Shown: positions 27,348 to 36,221, counted from the first letter of the stretch. The stretch: DNA of 64,000 nt from an uncultured Desulfatiglans sp. (GCA_900498135.1 LR026961.1:769518-833517); one strand, 5' to 3'. Numbers and translations are program-made. Notes: a model not told the origin generated them from the letters alone.

Positions 27348-29145
27348 GCTCAGACCTGCCTTTCCTTGCAGGGCGGCCTGGCGAGAACTCCACCGACGAG
27401 TTTTCCGCCCCAAGCGCCCCATCCCAAAGACCGCGAAAAAAGCTGCGGGCATTCGCCCCCAGGGAACGAATCCGGTAGCCCCCCTCCTGTATGACGATGG
27501 TAGGCAGCCTCAAGGCGCCGATCATCCTGCCGTTCCGGTAAAAGTCCTTGCGCCCGAGCAGCCATGTCCCGGTGGGATCCCCTATAGCGGTGTCGAGCCC
27601 GAGCGCCACGATCAGGAAGTAGGGCTCGAACCTGGCGATGGCCGCCAGGGCCTTGTCCAGCACCGACCGATAACGCTCCCCGTCCACGGTCTCCTCCAGG
27701 GGGAAGTTCAGGTTGAAGCCCTCCCCCGCCCCTTCGCCCCTTTCCTCCCTGAAGCCGCTGAAGTAGGGATAGGCGAAGGTCGGATGCCCATGAATAGAGA
27801 CGGTCAGAACGTCCGGACGATCGTAAAAGATCTCCTGAGTGCCGTTGCCGTGATGGTAATCCACATCGAGAACGGCTGTCCGTCCGTAGGCGCTCAGGAA
27901 GTGCGCCGCGATGGCGGCGGTGTTGAAGTAGCAGAACCCGCCGAAGACGCTTCTTTCCGCATGGTGGCCGGGCGGACGCACCAGGGCGTATGCCAGCCGG
28001 CGGCCTTTGAGGATTTCCTCCGCCGCAGTCAGACCGCAATCCACGGCCCGCTTGGCCGCGTCATAGGCATCCCGGTTCAGAGGCGTGAAGGTGTCGATGC
28101 AATAATACCCGGCCCTGACAGGCAGTTCCCTGGGCGGGCGCGCCCGGTTGCGGATGGGAAACACATAGGGGTACACCGACTCGCCCGGCTGCACCAGGGT
28201 GCATACCCGCTTGAAATAATGGATGAAACCTGGATCATGGACCGCCCTGATGCGCTTTTCGGAAAAGTGCCGGACCGGCTTCAGATCGAAGATGCCCATC
28301 CGTTCCAGTTCCCTCTGGATCGCTCCAACCCTGACCGGGGACTCCACATAGCCGCGCTCGTGCACATGATGAAGGGCGTGCCGGTCGTTCACCACAAGGG
28401 CGATCCGTTTTTCCATCGCCGGAGCCGGCAACGCGGGCTGCGTTTCGCCTGTGCGGGCATATTTGGGTTCGCGCAGAAGAACGGGGTCGTCCTTGAAGGA
28501 CTGCACCACGCGATCGATATACCCTTGCGGGCAGGCATCGCCGTATTTTCGCTCGAGAATCGCCCGTACGATGAGACGCCCGCGCCTTCGGCCCAAAGGT
28601 CCCTTTCCGCCCAGAAGGTCGCAGACGAGGTAGGGCGGGCAGGGATCATCCGGCCGAATCGGCGTCTCATAAAGCGTATTCACCACCGGACGCGCGCCGT
28701 AGCGCTCGTAGAAACGCAGGCGGGCCGCATTCTGTTTGAGGATAGTCTCGTCGCGGCAGACTGCGGGGTCATCCGGCAGGCACTCGAAGAAAAGCGCGGC
28801 CGACCCGAGCGAACGGGCCTCTTCACGGACTCTTTCATAGAGGGCGCCGCCTATCCCTCCCCCCGTTCTCCACTTCGCGACGGAAATGAAATCGAGATAG
28901 CAGAAGGCGAGATCCGGCGCGTGGTGCAGCAGGGCGAACCCTCTGACCTTGCTGCGGGCGCCTGCGGCCACGAATAGGATCGATCGAAAACGGTGTTTGA
29001 GCGGATCCCGAAGGGACTCGGGCAGTTCCTCGATTTCACGCTCCGGCAGGAGCGGGAACTGATCCCGGAGGATCTGCTGGACCTCGTGTACGGCCTTGCG
29101 ATCGATTGGGATGATGTCATCGTAGATGCGGCGGATTTGAAACAA
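27334..29145 (-). CDS. GNAT acetyltransferase - histone-deacetylase-family fusion
   Basis: Encodes 603 residues in two catalytic parts. The N-terminal ~190 residues are a GNAT domain, with RTGGGIGGALYERVREEARS as the acetyl-CoA loop and QNAARLRFYERYGARP after it. From about 245 to 575 is an arginase/deacetylase fold of the HDAC/AcuC/acetylpolyamine amidohydrolase family: RPPGHHAERSVFGGFCYFN, DVDYHHGNGTQ and EGGYR. These supply the zinc Asp/His ligands and the catalytic His pair. The start is TTG behind an AAGG-type site. Having opposing acetyl transfer and removal on one chain is unusual. No membrane segments are seen. Confidence 0.82.
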   Translation of the reverse strand: MFQIRRIYDDIIPIDRKAVHEVQQILRDQFPLLPEREIEELPESLRDPLKHRFRSILFVAAGARSKVRGFALLHHAPDLAFCYLDFISVAKWRTGGGIGGALYERVREEARSLGSAALFFECLPDDPAVCRDETILKQNAARLRFYERYGARPVVNTLYETPIRPDDPCPPYLVCDLLGGKGPLGRRRGRLIVRAILERKYGDACPQGYIDRVVQSFKDDPVLLREPKYARTGETQPALPAPAMEKRIALVVNDRHALHHVHERGYVESPVRVGAIQRELERMGIFDLKPVRHFSEKRIRAVHDPGFIHYFKRVCTLVQPGESVYPYVFPIRNRARPPRELPVRAGYYCIDTFTPLNRDAYDAAKRAVDCGLTAAEEILKGRRLAYALVRPPGHHAERSVFGGFCYFNTAAIAAHFLSAYGRTAVLDVDYHHGNGTQEIFYDRPDVLTVSIHGHPTFAYPYFSGFREERGEGAGEGFNLNFPLEETVDGERYRSVLDKALAAIARFEPYFLIVALGLDTAIGDPTGTWLLGRKDFYRNGRMIGALRLPTIVIQEGGYRIRSLGANARSFFRGLWDGALGAENSSVEFSPGRPARKGRSEHGAS

Positions 29146-29356
29146 CGGTTCGACCTTCCTGGAAATTCAGACTCTGCTCAGAGATGGTGCCATCTGAGGA
29201 TCTCAGCGTCAACCTGAACGCTCGTTCCTTCAACGATCCATAAGCATCCGCTCCGCGCACCCGTCCGAGTCCCTTGGGATTGGCGACGCCGGAACCCGAC
29301 CCAACGGGGAGGGACTCAACGCGCGAAACATATAGATCAACCGGGACGCCCCGTCG

Positions 29357-30403
29357 CTATCGGAAAGGACGCCCGGGCGCACCCATGTCCGCCACGATCC
29401 TGCGCACGACATCCACCCTATCGAGACCGGCCCGGGCGGCTGCCGCCGCGAAACCGGCGTCGGGCGAGAGACACGGGTTCGCGTTGACCTCCAGAACCCA
29501 AGGGCACCCATCCCGGTCGACCCTGAAATCCACCCTGGCATACCCCTTGAGACCGAAGGCCTCCCAACACGCGCGCGCAACGGCCTCCAGGCCTTCCAGC
29601 ACCCGGGCGTCCGCATCGTCAAACGTAAAGCAGCGCTGCGTATGGGCATATTCGAAGGAGGATTCATCCCACTTCGCACGATAATCCACCACCCTCGCCT
29701 TGCCCGGAGGATACTCCTCGAACCGGATCTCGGCAGGCGGAAGCACCATGGGCCGGTCATCGCCTCCCAAAAGCGCGAGGTTGAACTCCCGCCCCTCGAT
29801 GTACCGTTCGGCGAAGCTCATGCCGCCTAGAGCGATTCGGCGTTGCTCCATGATGTCGAGCAAATGCCGCGGTCCGCGAGGATGCACCACGGCATCGTCC
29901 CCGAGTCCGACCGACGCATGCTCCCAGACCGACTTGACGATGAAGGCCTCCTCCTCCAGATCTTCGAGCCGCAGGAGGCCCTCACGGGTGAAATAGGCGG
30001 GGGTCGGAATCCCCGCTGCCTCCATGATCCGTTTGGCCACGACCTTGTGCGAGGTCAGGTACACGGCATCCGCACCGGCGCCCGTATAGGGAATCTCCAG
30101 CCTGTCCAGGAGCCCCGGAACCAAATGGATGAAACACCCTCGGCCCTCGAGCGATTCAACCAGGTTGAAGACGAAGGCCGGGGCGGCCAGGCATAGATCC
30201 TCCCTCAGCCTTTCGAGATTCAGCGTCGCTTCGACGAGTTCCGGCTGGTAACCGAGGGATGAGAGGGCATCGGAGGCCGTTTCCGCCTGCCGAAGAGCAT
30301 CCTGCTGATCCGGGGTGCAGCCGGGCGGCAGCCGGTCGATCAGGATGACGACCCGCCGAGCGGCATCAGACGTTGCCGGGTTCACCTCAAAAGGCCCCGC
30401 CAT
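29357..30403 (-). CDS. ATP-grasp ligase, D-Ala-D-Ala ligase-like (1)
   Basis: A 348-residue ATP-grasp protein with the Ddl-like fold order: N-terminal Rossmann part, an IVKSVWEHASVGLGDD ATP-lid region, and the Mg-binding ARVDFRVDRDG...LEVNANPCLSPDAG. The normal Ddl motif ENTLPGMT is replaced by EVNANPCLS, so it probably joins amino acids other than D-Ala. The ATG lies within the end of the other ATP-grasp gene (17-bp overlap). It is not near mur genes in this window, which argues against a cell-wall role. Confidence 0.78.
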   Translation of the reverse strand: MAGPFEVNPATSDAARRVVILIDRLPPGCTPDQQDALRQAETASDALSSLGYQPELVEATLNLERLREDLCLAAPAFVFNLVESLEGRGCFIHLVPGLLDRLEIPYTGAGADAVYLTSHKVVAKRIMEAAGIPTPAYFTREGLLRLEDLEEEAFIVKSVWEHASVGLGDDAVVHPRGPRHLLDIMEQRRIALGGMSFAERYIEGREFNLALLGGDDRPMVLPPAEIRFEEYPPGKARVVDYRAKWDESSFEYAHTQRCFTFDDADARVLEGLEAVARACWEAFGLKGYARVDFRVDRDGCPWVLEVNANPCLSPDAGFAAAAARAGLDRVDVVRRIVADMGAPGRPFR

Positions 30404-31427
30404 GGGCCGTCCGGCCTTCCGGTACGTCCGTGCAGCGTGCTGCCGAAGCAGACTCCGGAATCCTTTCCGCAACAGAGTCCATGATTCCCCTCAGAAGATC
30501 TCCATAGGTCACGCCGGCCAACCGGCAGAGGATCGGCAGATCTGAATGCCCGGGGTGCAATCCCGCTAGAGGGTTTACCTCGATGAAGTGCGGCCTGCCA
30601 CGCGCATCGGCCCGCAGATCGATGCGCCCCGCATCCCGGCATCCCAATCCGCGCCAGGCCCTGAGGGCTGTTTCACCCGCCTGCAAGGCCGTGGGATCCG
30701 CCGCCAGACGGTAGCTGACCCGCTCCTCCCACTTCTGCTTGTTCTCGTAGGAGTAAGCGTCCGCTTCGGCCTCGCCCCCGAGGATCACCTCCATTACGCC
30801 GAGCACGCGCGCCGCCTCCCCTGTTCCGAGTATCCCGACGGTGAACTCCCTGCCCGGCAGGAAACGCTCGACCAGCACAGGCTGATCGAAGGCCGCGATC
30901 AGGTTCAGACAGACGTAGCGCAGCTCAGCCGCGTTCTCGATGCGGGAAAGGGCGCTGATCCCCTTGCCTGTCCCCTCTGCGACGGGTTTGGCGAAAAGGG
31001 GGTATTCCAGCGCGATAGACTTCAGATCCGCCTCCGCGCCGACCATAGCAAAATCCGGGGTCGGGACCCCGAGGTCCCGAAGCACCCGTTTGGTCATCCC
31101 CTTGTGCAGGGTCAGAGAGAGGACCAGCGGATCGGAGAAGGTGTAGGGGATCCCGTAACCATCGAGCAGGGCCGGCACCTGTGCCTCGCGGCCGAAGCCA
31201 TACAGCCCTTCGGCGATGTTGAAAACCATGTCCCAGTGCCGCCCGCTGGCGAGTGCCCTGACGAGATCATCCAGATTGCCGATGCGCTCGGTTTCATGGC
31301 CGAGCCTCCGAAGCCCGGACTCGATGGCCGCGACGGTCTCCTCCGAATCGAACTCCGCCGTCTCCTGCTCGTCCAGACCTAGGGCTAAATAACGATCGCG
31401 CAGATCGTAGGTCATCCCGATCAGCAT
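30387..31427 (-). CDS. ATP-grasp ligase, D-Ala-D-Ala ligase-like (2)
   Basis: A 346-residue ATP-grasp enzyme. FAKPVAEGTGKGISA is the ATP-binding loop and RIDLRADARGRPHFIEVNPLAGLHPGHSDLP the Mg-binding region, closer to Ddl than its neighbour. It starts 9 bp after the KamA stop with GGAGG upstream. The pair of ligases suggests two successive ATP-dependent amide bonds, or a heterodimer. Substrates are unknown; by context a beta-amino acid from KamA is a candidate. Confidence 0.8.
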   Translation of the reverse strand: MLIGMTYDLRDRYLALGLDEQETAEFDSEETVAAIESGLRRLGHETERIGNLDDLVRALASGRHWDMVFNIAEGLYGFGREAQVPALLDGYGIPYTFSDPLVLSLTLHKGMTKRVLRDLGVPTPDFAMVGAEADLKSIALEYPLFAKPVAEGTGKGISALSRIENAAELRYVCLNLIAAFDQPVLVERFLPGREFTVGILGTGEAARVLGVMEVILGGEAEADAYSYENKQKWEERVSYRLAADPTALQAGETALRAWRGLGCRDAGRIDLRADARGRPHFIEVNPLAGLHPGHSDLPILCRLAGVTYGDLLRGIMDSVAERIPESASAARCTDVPEGRTAHGGAF

Positions 31428-31436
31428 AGGACCTCC

Positions 31437-32750
31437 TTACAGCGTCGAATGTTCGGCAGGAGGGTCGCCCGGCCCGCCGGGATAACGGAATAGACGCGAC
31501 TGGTAATTTCTGAGCACCAGGTCCCCATCCTCCCAGCCGACCACCGTTTCGGGCAGCAGGGGAATCTTCCCCCCCCCGCCGGGGGCGTCGATGACATAGG
31601 TGGGGACGGCATATCCCGAGGTGTGGCCCCGCAGTCCTGCAATGATCTCGAGACCCTTTTCGATCGGCGTCCTGAAGTGGGACGAACCAAGGATCGGGTC
31701 GCACTGATACAGGTAGTAAGGGCGCACCCGCAACCGTAAAAGCCCCTGGAAAAGGGCTTTCATCGTCTCGACCCGGTCGTTGATCCCCTTCAAGAGCACC
31801 GTCTGGCTGCCGAGGGGAATCCCCGCGTTGGCGAGCCGCTCGCAGGCGCAGGCCGTTTCAGGGGTCAACTCCGCCGGGTGCGTAAAATGGATGCTCATCC
31901 ACAGGGGGTGAAAGCGCTTGAGCATTCGGACCAATTCTGGGGTGATCCGTTGCGGGAGGACGGCCGGCACCTTGGTGCCGATCCGGAGGAATTCCACATG
32001 GCGGATGCGTCGCAGCCGCTTGAGGAGCCAGGCCAGTTTCTCATCCGGAAGGGTCAGGGGATCACCGCCGGAGACCAGCACGTCGCGGATCGTCTTCGTC
32101 TTTTCGATGTAGCGGATGGCTTCTTCCCACTGAGACTGCGGAAGTCCGGAGCCGTCGCGATGACCGACCATGCGCGATCGTGTGCAATAACGGCAGTAGG
32201 TAGAGCAAAAATCGGTCACCAGGAAAAGCACCCGGTCCGGGTATCGGTGCACCAGCCCTCTCACCGGGCTGTCGGATTCCTCCCCCAACGGGTCTTCGGC
32301 CTCGCCGGGAGAGCGGACGCATTCCGCTCTCAGAGGCACCACGGAACGTCTGATCCCCTGCCCGGGGTCGTGCGCATCCAAAAGACTTGCGTAGTAGGGT
32401 GTAATGGCGAGCGGCAGCTGGGCACCCCGGAGCTGGGTCGATCGCTCTTCCTTGATCAGGTCGATGACGGGTTCCAGGTCCTCGATGCGGCGATACCGGT
32501 GCTGAATCTGCCACCGCCAATCGTTCCACTCTTGCGGGGCGGTATCCGGGAAAAACCGCTGACGAAAGACTCTGGTGCGGGGGTTCTCAGGAAATCTGGG
32601 GACATGAAACACTCTTTTCGACGAAGCGTCCGGTACACGCCTCAAAAGAACAGCCGGCGCAAGGGTATGCCCAGCGGTTTCCAGCCTGGGCAGGGCCGGC
32701 CCGGAACTGGGAGGCTCGAATTCCTCCGGCAACACGATCTCGCTTTTCAT
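31437..32750 (-). CDS. KamA-family radical-SAM aminomutase (lysine 2,3-aminomutase-like)
   Basis: A 437-residue radical-SAM, PLP-dependent enzyme. The [4Fe-4S] motif is CSTYCRYC inside VTDFCSTYCRYCTRSRM. The PLP lysine is in DAPGGGGKIP near the C-terminus. Both acidic residues that bind the epsilon-amino group of lysine in characterised lysine 2,3-aminomutases appear to be kept: Asp in YLYQCDPILG and Asp in VIDAPGGGGK. Glutamate aminomutases change these to Lys/Asn, so L-lysine to beta-lysine is the likelier reaction. The ATG overlaps the upstream stop (ATGA). Confidence 0.85.
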   Translation of the reverse strand: MKSEIVLPEEFEPPSSGPALPRLETAGHTLAPAVLLRRVPDASSKRVFHVPRFPENPRTRVFRQRFFPDTAPQEWNDWRWQIQHRYRRIEDLEPVIDLIKEERSTQLRGAQLPLAITPYYASLLDAHDPGQGIRRSVVPLRAECVRSPGEAEDPLGEESDSPVRGLVHRYPDRVLFLVTDFCSTYCRYCTRSRMVGHRDGSGLPQSQWEEAIRYIEKTKTIRDVLVSGGDPLTLPDEKLAWLLKRLRRIRHVEFLRIGTKVPAVLPQRITPELVRMLKRFHPLWMSIHFTHPAELTPETACACERLANAGIPLGSQTVLLKGINDRVETMKALFQGLLRLRVRPYYLYQCDPILGSSHFRTPIEKGLEIIAGLRGHTSGYAVPTYVIDAPGGGGKIPLLPETVVGWEDGDLVLRNYQSRLFRYPGGPGDPPAEHSTL

Positions 32751-33037
32751 TCCGTTTTTATTCCTCCTATATCCAGATGGTTGTTCTTACAATGCACATC
32801 CCAGTCTTTCACCAAATGAAACGTCTTCACCTTTACAACCTTCTTCCTGCCGATCATCCGAACTTCCCCCGTCAAATCCACCTCCTTGCGGATCATCGCC
32901 TTCAACGCCTCACCCTTTTCGTCGGGATCGATATGGTATTCCCCTTCACCTTGAGTTGAAATGGCGATCCTCAGCACGTTGCCTCTCTCATCCCATTCAA
33001 CGGGAATGATCAGACCTTTTCCTCGCATTGTTATCAT
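32747..33037 (-). CDS. Small conserved-looking protein, first gene of the KamA operon
   Basis: A 96-residue soluble protein, mainly predicted beta-strand with charged segments (VEWDERGNVLRIAIST, DPDEKGEALKAMIRKEVD). No known family was recognised. The start at 33037 has GGAG 9 nt upstream, and the stop overlaps the kamA start by 4 bp, so it is translationally coupled to the cluster. It is directly downstream of the sigma-54 promoter. Confidence 0.65.
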   Translation of the reverse strand: MITMRGKGLIIPVEWDERGNVLRIAISTQGEGEYHIDPDEKGEALKAMIRKEVDLTGEVRMIGRKKVVKVKTFHLVKDWDVHCKNNHLDIGGIKTE

Positions 33038-33114
33038 CGGCGGCTTTCTCCATTGCATGGACGGCGTCCAGGGGTCTCGAAGCGCCTAAATAACCCCAAT
33101 CTCCAGGCCCACAA

Positions 33115-33130
33115 GGCAAAAAACATGCCA
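33115..33130 (-). promoter_or_regulatory. Sigma-54 (-24/-12) promoter of the KamA cluster
   Basis: The minus strand reads TGGCATGTTTTTTGCC, an excellent match to TGGCAC-N5-TTGC, with exactly 10 nt between the invariant GG and GC. Transcription would start near 33104, about 65 nt before the first gene. A sigma-54 activator gene lies divergently at 34044. Confidence 0.75.
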
Positions 33131-33135
33131 CACAT

Positions 33136-33148
33136 TAACCAATTGATA
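33136..33148 (-). promoter_or_regulatory. IHF-like site upstream of the sigma-54 promoter
   Basis: The minus strand TATCAATTGGTTA fits the IHF consensus WATCAANNNNTTR exactly and is flanked by AT-rich DNA. Sigma-54 promoters commonly use IHF bending to bring the activator to polymerase. Confidence 0.55.
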
Positions 33149-33424
33149 TCTAATTATTTTTACCGATGACTCCAAAAAAACGGAATTCTGGATTCCTTGC
33201 CGGACGGAACCCGGGCGGCACCCGACCCCGCATGCCGGAGATCCTCTCCCGAACGGGTGCCCCCCTTCTCCAGACCTCGAACCCGAGGGAGGCAAATCAA
33301 CCTTGTATAGGATCCATCCGTTTCTGAACCTTCAGGGTGCACAGCGGGCGGCCTCTGTCATATCCAACATTAAATAATTGTAAATATTAAATAAAAATGG
33401 TCATCTCACAATCCTGGTTTCTCG

Positions 33425-33454
33425 TTGACATTTACGGAAAAATGATCACTATGA
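33425..33454 (+). promoter_or_regulatory. Candidate promoter toward the repeat array and activator gene
   Basis: A perfect TTGACA is followed after 17-19 nt by ACTATGAC, a weak -10. If active, the activator mRNA would have a ~580-nt leader containing the repeat array. Confidence 0.3.
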
Positions 33455-33542
33455 CAGAGCATGTTCGGCTTGTTTCCTGCCGATGAATCGCCACCGGTGC
33501 GGCGGGTTTTTGAAGGAGATCGTGAAGACCTCGTTTCGGGTC

Positions 33543-33593
33543 GCTCCCTGCCACGGGCCAAATTCGGGCTCGATACCCGTTGCCGCAGGGAGC
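33543..33593 (+). promoter_or_regulatory. Large hairpin upstream of the tandem repeats
   Basis: GCTCCCTGC pairs with GCAGGGAGC (9 bp), and inside it ACGGG pairs with CCCGT. No T-run follows. Confidence 0.4.
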
Positions 33594-33618
33594 GGGAACC
33601 CGCGGGGCCCGGTGTGGA

Positions 33619-34008
33619 CCTATATCAAGGAAATCAAGCGTTTGCGCGGAGGCGACCTGAAGGTCGCCGCACAAGCAAACGTGCAGATTGACGCCGAGAT
33701 TGGCCAAAAAGACCATTTCCAGCAAGACCCGGTTTCCAATCCGGAAATGAGGATTTTTGGCCAATATCAAGAAAATCAAGCGTTTGCGCGGAGGCGACCT
33801 GCGGGTCGCCACACAAGCAAACGTGCAGATTGACGCCGAGATTGGCCAAAAAGACCATTTCCAGCAAAACCCGGTTTCCAATCCGGAAATGAGGATTTTT
33901 GGCCAATATCAAGGAAATCAAGCGTTTGCGCGGAGGCGACCTGCGGGTCGCCGCACAAGCAAACGTGCAGATTGACGCCGAGATTGGCCAAAAAGACCAT
34001 TTCCGGAT
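33619..34008 (+). repeat. Tandem array, three 142-bp units (module B plus A linker)
   Basis: Units start at 33619, 33761 and 33903 with a period of exactly 142 bp; the third ends at the element terminus CATTTCCGGAT (33998-34008). Each unit holds the B module. TTGGCCAAT pairs with ATTGGCCAA, GCGTTTGC pairs with GCAAACG, and the top hairpin is GGCGACC-tgnn-GGTCGCC. After B comes the linker ACCCGGTTTCCAATCCGG. Because 142 is not a multiple of 3, the open frames through it are not a conserved protein. Confidence 0.85.
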
Positions 34009-34043
34009 GGAAACCAGCTAGATGATTGCTTCAAGGTTAGAGG

Positions 34044-35462
34044 ATGAGTGACATCCAGTCTTATCTCGTCCTGTCCCAAGACACGGCGCTCAGACGGCAG
34101 ATGCGCTCCTGCCTGCCCAGGGACGGCAGGCTAGATTTCGCGCATGGAAAGGCTGCAGCGTTGGAATTATTCCGAAAACGGCGGCACACGCACCTGTTTA
34201 TCGATCTCAGGGTCCTGGAGGAGCAGGACCAAACGGTGGACTACACTCAGGCTCTTTCCTCGTTCCGCGGAATCGACCCCCAGTCTGTGGTCATCGTGCT
34301 GTCGGCCGCCCTGCGTAACAATGAAGATCTGAAGGCCATCGGCGCCGGTGCAAACTATTTTATGACACTCCCGATCACCCCTGAAAAGATCAACCAGGTG
34401 GCTGCCAGGTCCAGCACCGCCAACCATGCCGCGACGGCGGAGGTCAAACGGAACATCGTCGAGCATGCCGCCTTCTCCCCGATCATCGACACCCGAAACC
34501 CCGTCATGAAAGGGGTCTTCGAGAAGATTCACTCCGTCGCCCTTACCAAAAGCACGGTCCTGCTGGTGGGCGAAACCGGAACCGGCAAAGGCGTCCTTGC
34601 AAGGCTCATCCATGAGATGAGCAATCGGAGGGAAGCCCCATTTATCAGCGTTCATTGCGGCGCCATACCGGATTCCCTGCTCGAGAGCGAGTTGTTCGGA
34701 CACGAAAAAGGGGCCTTCACAGGCGCTCTGCGCAAGAAGCACGGCAAGTTCGAACTGGCGCGGGGAGGGACCGTTTTCCTCGACGAAATCGGGACAATCA
34801 CACCCGCGGCTCAGGTTAAACTCCTCCAGATCCTGCAGGATGGGACCTTCGAACGCGTCGGGGGCGAGGAGGTGCTAGAGGCCAACGTGAGGATCGTCGC
34901 CGCAACCAATGCGAACCTCGAAAAAATGTGCGAAGAAGGACAGTTTCGGAAGGATCTGTACTACCGCCTGAATGTATTCCCCGTCCATATACCTCCACTG
35001 CGCGAACGCCTCGAGGACATCCCTCTCTTCGTCGCCAGTTTCCTGCGCAAACTGAACGGACTTTACGCCAAGAACATCCTCAGCGTTCACCCTCTGGTCA
35101 TCGAAAAATTCAAATGCCACACCTGGCCCGGAAATATCCGCGAGTTGGAGAACCTGGTCGAGAGGGCCTATATCCTCGAAACGGAAACCGAACTGCGCCC
35201 CGAAAGTTTCCCGATGGAGATGATCGAGACGCAGGCGCAGGCCCCCGGCCACACTGCGGACACGTCCATGACATTGTCTCAATTCAGGCGAAAGGGCTTG
35301 GAGGATATCGAAAAGTTCTACATCAGGCAGCTGCTGACCCGCCACAGAGGACGCATCAAAGATTCAGCGGATTCGGCTGGCATTACAACACGACAACTGC
35401 ACAAACTGATGACGAAATACGATATCCACAAGGAAGAATTCAAAGCGCTTCATATAACCTGA
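34044..35462 (+). CDS. Sigma-54-dependent response regulator (NtrC family)
   Basis: A 472-residue activator. The N-terminal receiver-like domain (1-125) has the likely phospho-acceptor Asp in HLFIDLRV. However, the usual acidic pair at the start is replaced (YLVLSQDTA), so phosphorylation may be weak or absent. The AAA+ domain (about 150-385) has Walker A GETGTGKG, the sigma-54-contact loop GAFTGA, Walker [11 protein letters not shown] and [14 protein letters not shown] Fis-type helix-turn-helix (about 430-465) ends the protein. No histidine kinase is adjacent. It is the best candidate regulator of the sigma-54 promoter at 33115-33130. Confidence 0.92.
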   Translation: MSDIQSYLVLSQDTALRRQMRSCLPRDGRLDFAHGKAAALELFRKRRHTHLFIDLRVLEEQDQTVDYTQALSSFRGIDPQSVVIVLSAALRNNEDLKAIGAGANYFMTLPITPEKINQVAARSSTANHAATAEVKRNIVEHAAFSPIIDTRNPVMKGVFEKIHSVALTKSTVLLVGETGTGKGVLARLIHEMSNRREAPFISVHCGAIPDSLLESELFGHEKGAFTGALRKKHGKFELARGGTVFLDEIGTITPAAQVKLLQILQDGTFERVGGEEVLEANVRIVAATNANLEKMCEEGQFRKDLYYRLNVFPVHIPPLRERLEDIPLFVASFLRKLNGLYAKNILSVHPLVIEKFKCHTWPGNIRELENLVERAYILETETELRPESFPMEMIETQAQAPGHTADTSMTLSQFRRKGLEDIEKFYIRQLLTRHRGRIKDSADSAGITTRQLHKLMTKYDIHKEEFKALHIT

Positions 35463-35524
35463 TGCCTTTGATATCGTGCCAAAACTCATTCCCGGTGGAG
35501 TTCAAACCTATTCTCACTGAATGT

Positions 35525-35575
35525 CCACCCGGAAATGATTTCCCGGTACAACCCAGTTTCCAACCCGGAAATTCG
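35525..35575 (+). repeat. Dispersed repeat A, left-end fragment
   Basis: CCCGGAAATGATTTCCCGG is followed by ACCCAGTTTCCAACCCGG, homologous to 40065-40115. It lies between the activator stop and the zinc-ribbon gene. Confidence 0.7.
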
Positions 35576-35589
35576 GAGCTTTCAGGATC

Positions 35590-35808
35590 ATGCAAGACAA
35601 GGTTCTAATTTGTATTCAGTGCAATAGTGCTTTTGTTTTTACCGTGGACGAGCAGGAGCACTTTCTGAGCATGGGATTCGATCCTCCAAGGCGCTGCCCA
35701 TCCTGCCGGAAAAACAAGTTCAAGGAGTCTGAAATAAAATCCCGAAAGAACAATAAATACAAGAAAAAGCATTTTCGCATCAAATATGACGAAGATCTGG
35801 ATGATTAA
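35590..35808 (+). CDS. Small zinc-ribbon protein
   Basis: A 72-residue basic protein. CIQCNSAFVFT and CPSCRKNKF give a CxxC...CxxC zinc ribbon like the short zinc-ribbon domain proteins of unknown function found in many bacteria. A Lys-rich middle and acidic end (YDEDLDD) follow. The ribosome site (AGGA) is modest. Confidence 0.7.
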   Translation: MQDKVLICIQCNSAFVFTVDEQEHFLSMGFDPPRRCPSCRKNKFKESEIKSRKNNKYKKKHFRIKYDEDLDD

Positions 35809-36221
35809 TACCCGTGTTTCGGGCATGATCCATTACAACGAGCAGCAACCACCCGCCGACGCCCCCTGCATTCGGGTCCATCGCCTTTCGCTTTTTTCCG
35901 AAAATAGGGAATCGATCTCAGTGCTTGTCCGGTAATCATCCACCCGGTGGACAAAAAAGCAAACCCGGAACAGAAATTTCCAACGGCCGGGGTGCGTGTA
36001 GTCTCTCCCTCCTTTCAATCAGCTCAACCCAGGAACAAATGGTTCCTTTTGACCTGAAAAGAGAAGCCATGGTTCCGTTTTTCACCCGTTCCTTTCGATG
36101 TCCCAACAGGGTCTTCGGGACTTTTCCCGGCAGTAAGACTTTACAGATGCACCGGGCTTATGCATGATGGCAGGGCTCGCGTTCGCCGGCAGGTAAACCC
36201 ATGACTGCGCAGCGGGTTTCG
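35809..36221. other. Intergenic region
   Basis: About 410 bp with no recognisable gene. A small hairpin AGGAAC-AAATG-GTTCCT followed by TTTT at 36031-36051 could be a weak terminator for the upstream zinc-ribbon gene. Confidence 0.35.

Larger units (their letters stand above)
33149..33618. other. Regulatory intergenic region between KamA operon and sigma-54 activator
   Basis: An AT-rich region with no gene. It should contain the activator's upstream binding sites, but no clear palindromic enhancer pair was identified by eye. A candidate sigma-70 promoter (33425-33454) and a large hairpin (33543-33593) precede the tandem array. Confidence 0.4.

Noticed and set aside
29357-31427. Housekeeping D-Ala-D-Ala ligase genes
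   Set aside because: Two divergent copies outside the mur cluster, with altered active-site motifs and an operon with kamA; a cell-wall role is unlikely though not excluded.
33483-33975. Overlapping open frames through the 142-bp repeat array
   Set aside because: The repeat period is not a multiple of three, so the translation shifts frame in each unit; no ribosome site; the DNA structure explains the openness.
33619-34008. CRISPR array
   Set aside because: Only three units, 142 bp long and almost identical throughout, with no short repeat/variable spacer pattern and no cas genes.
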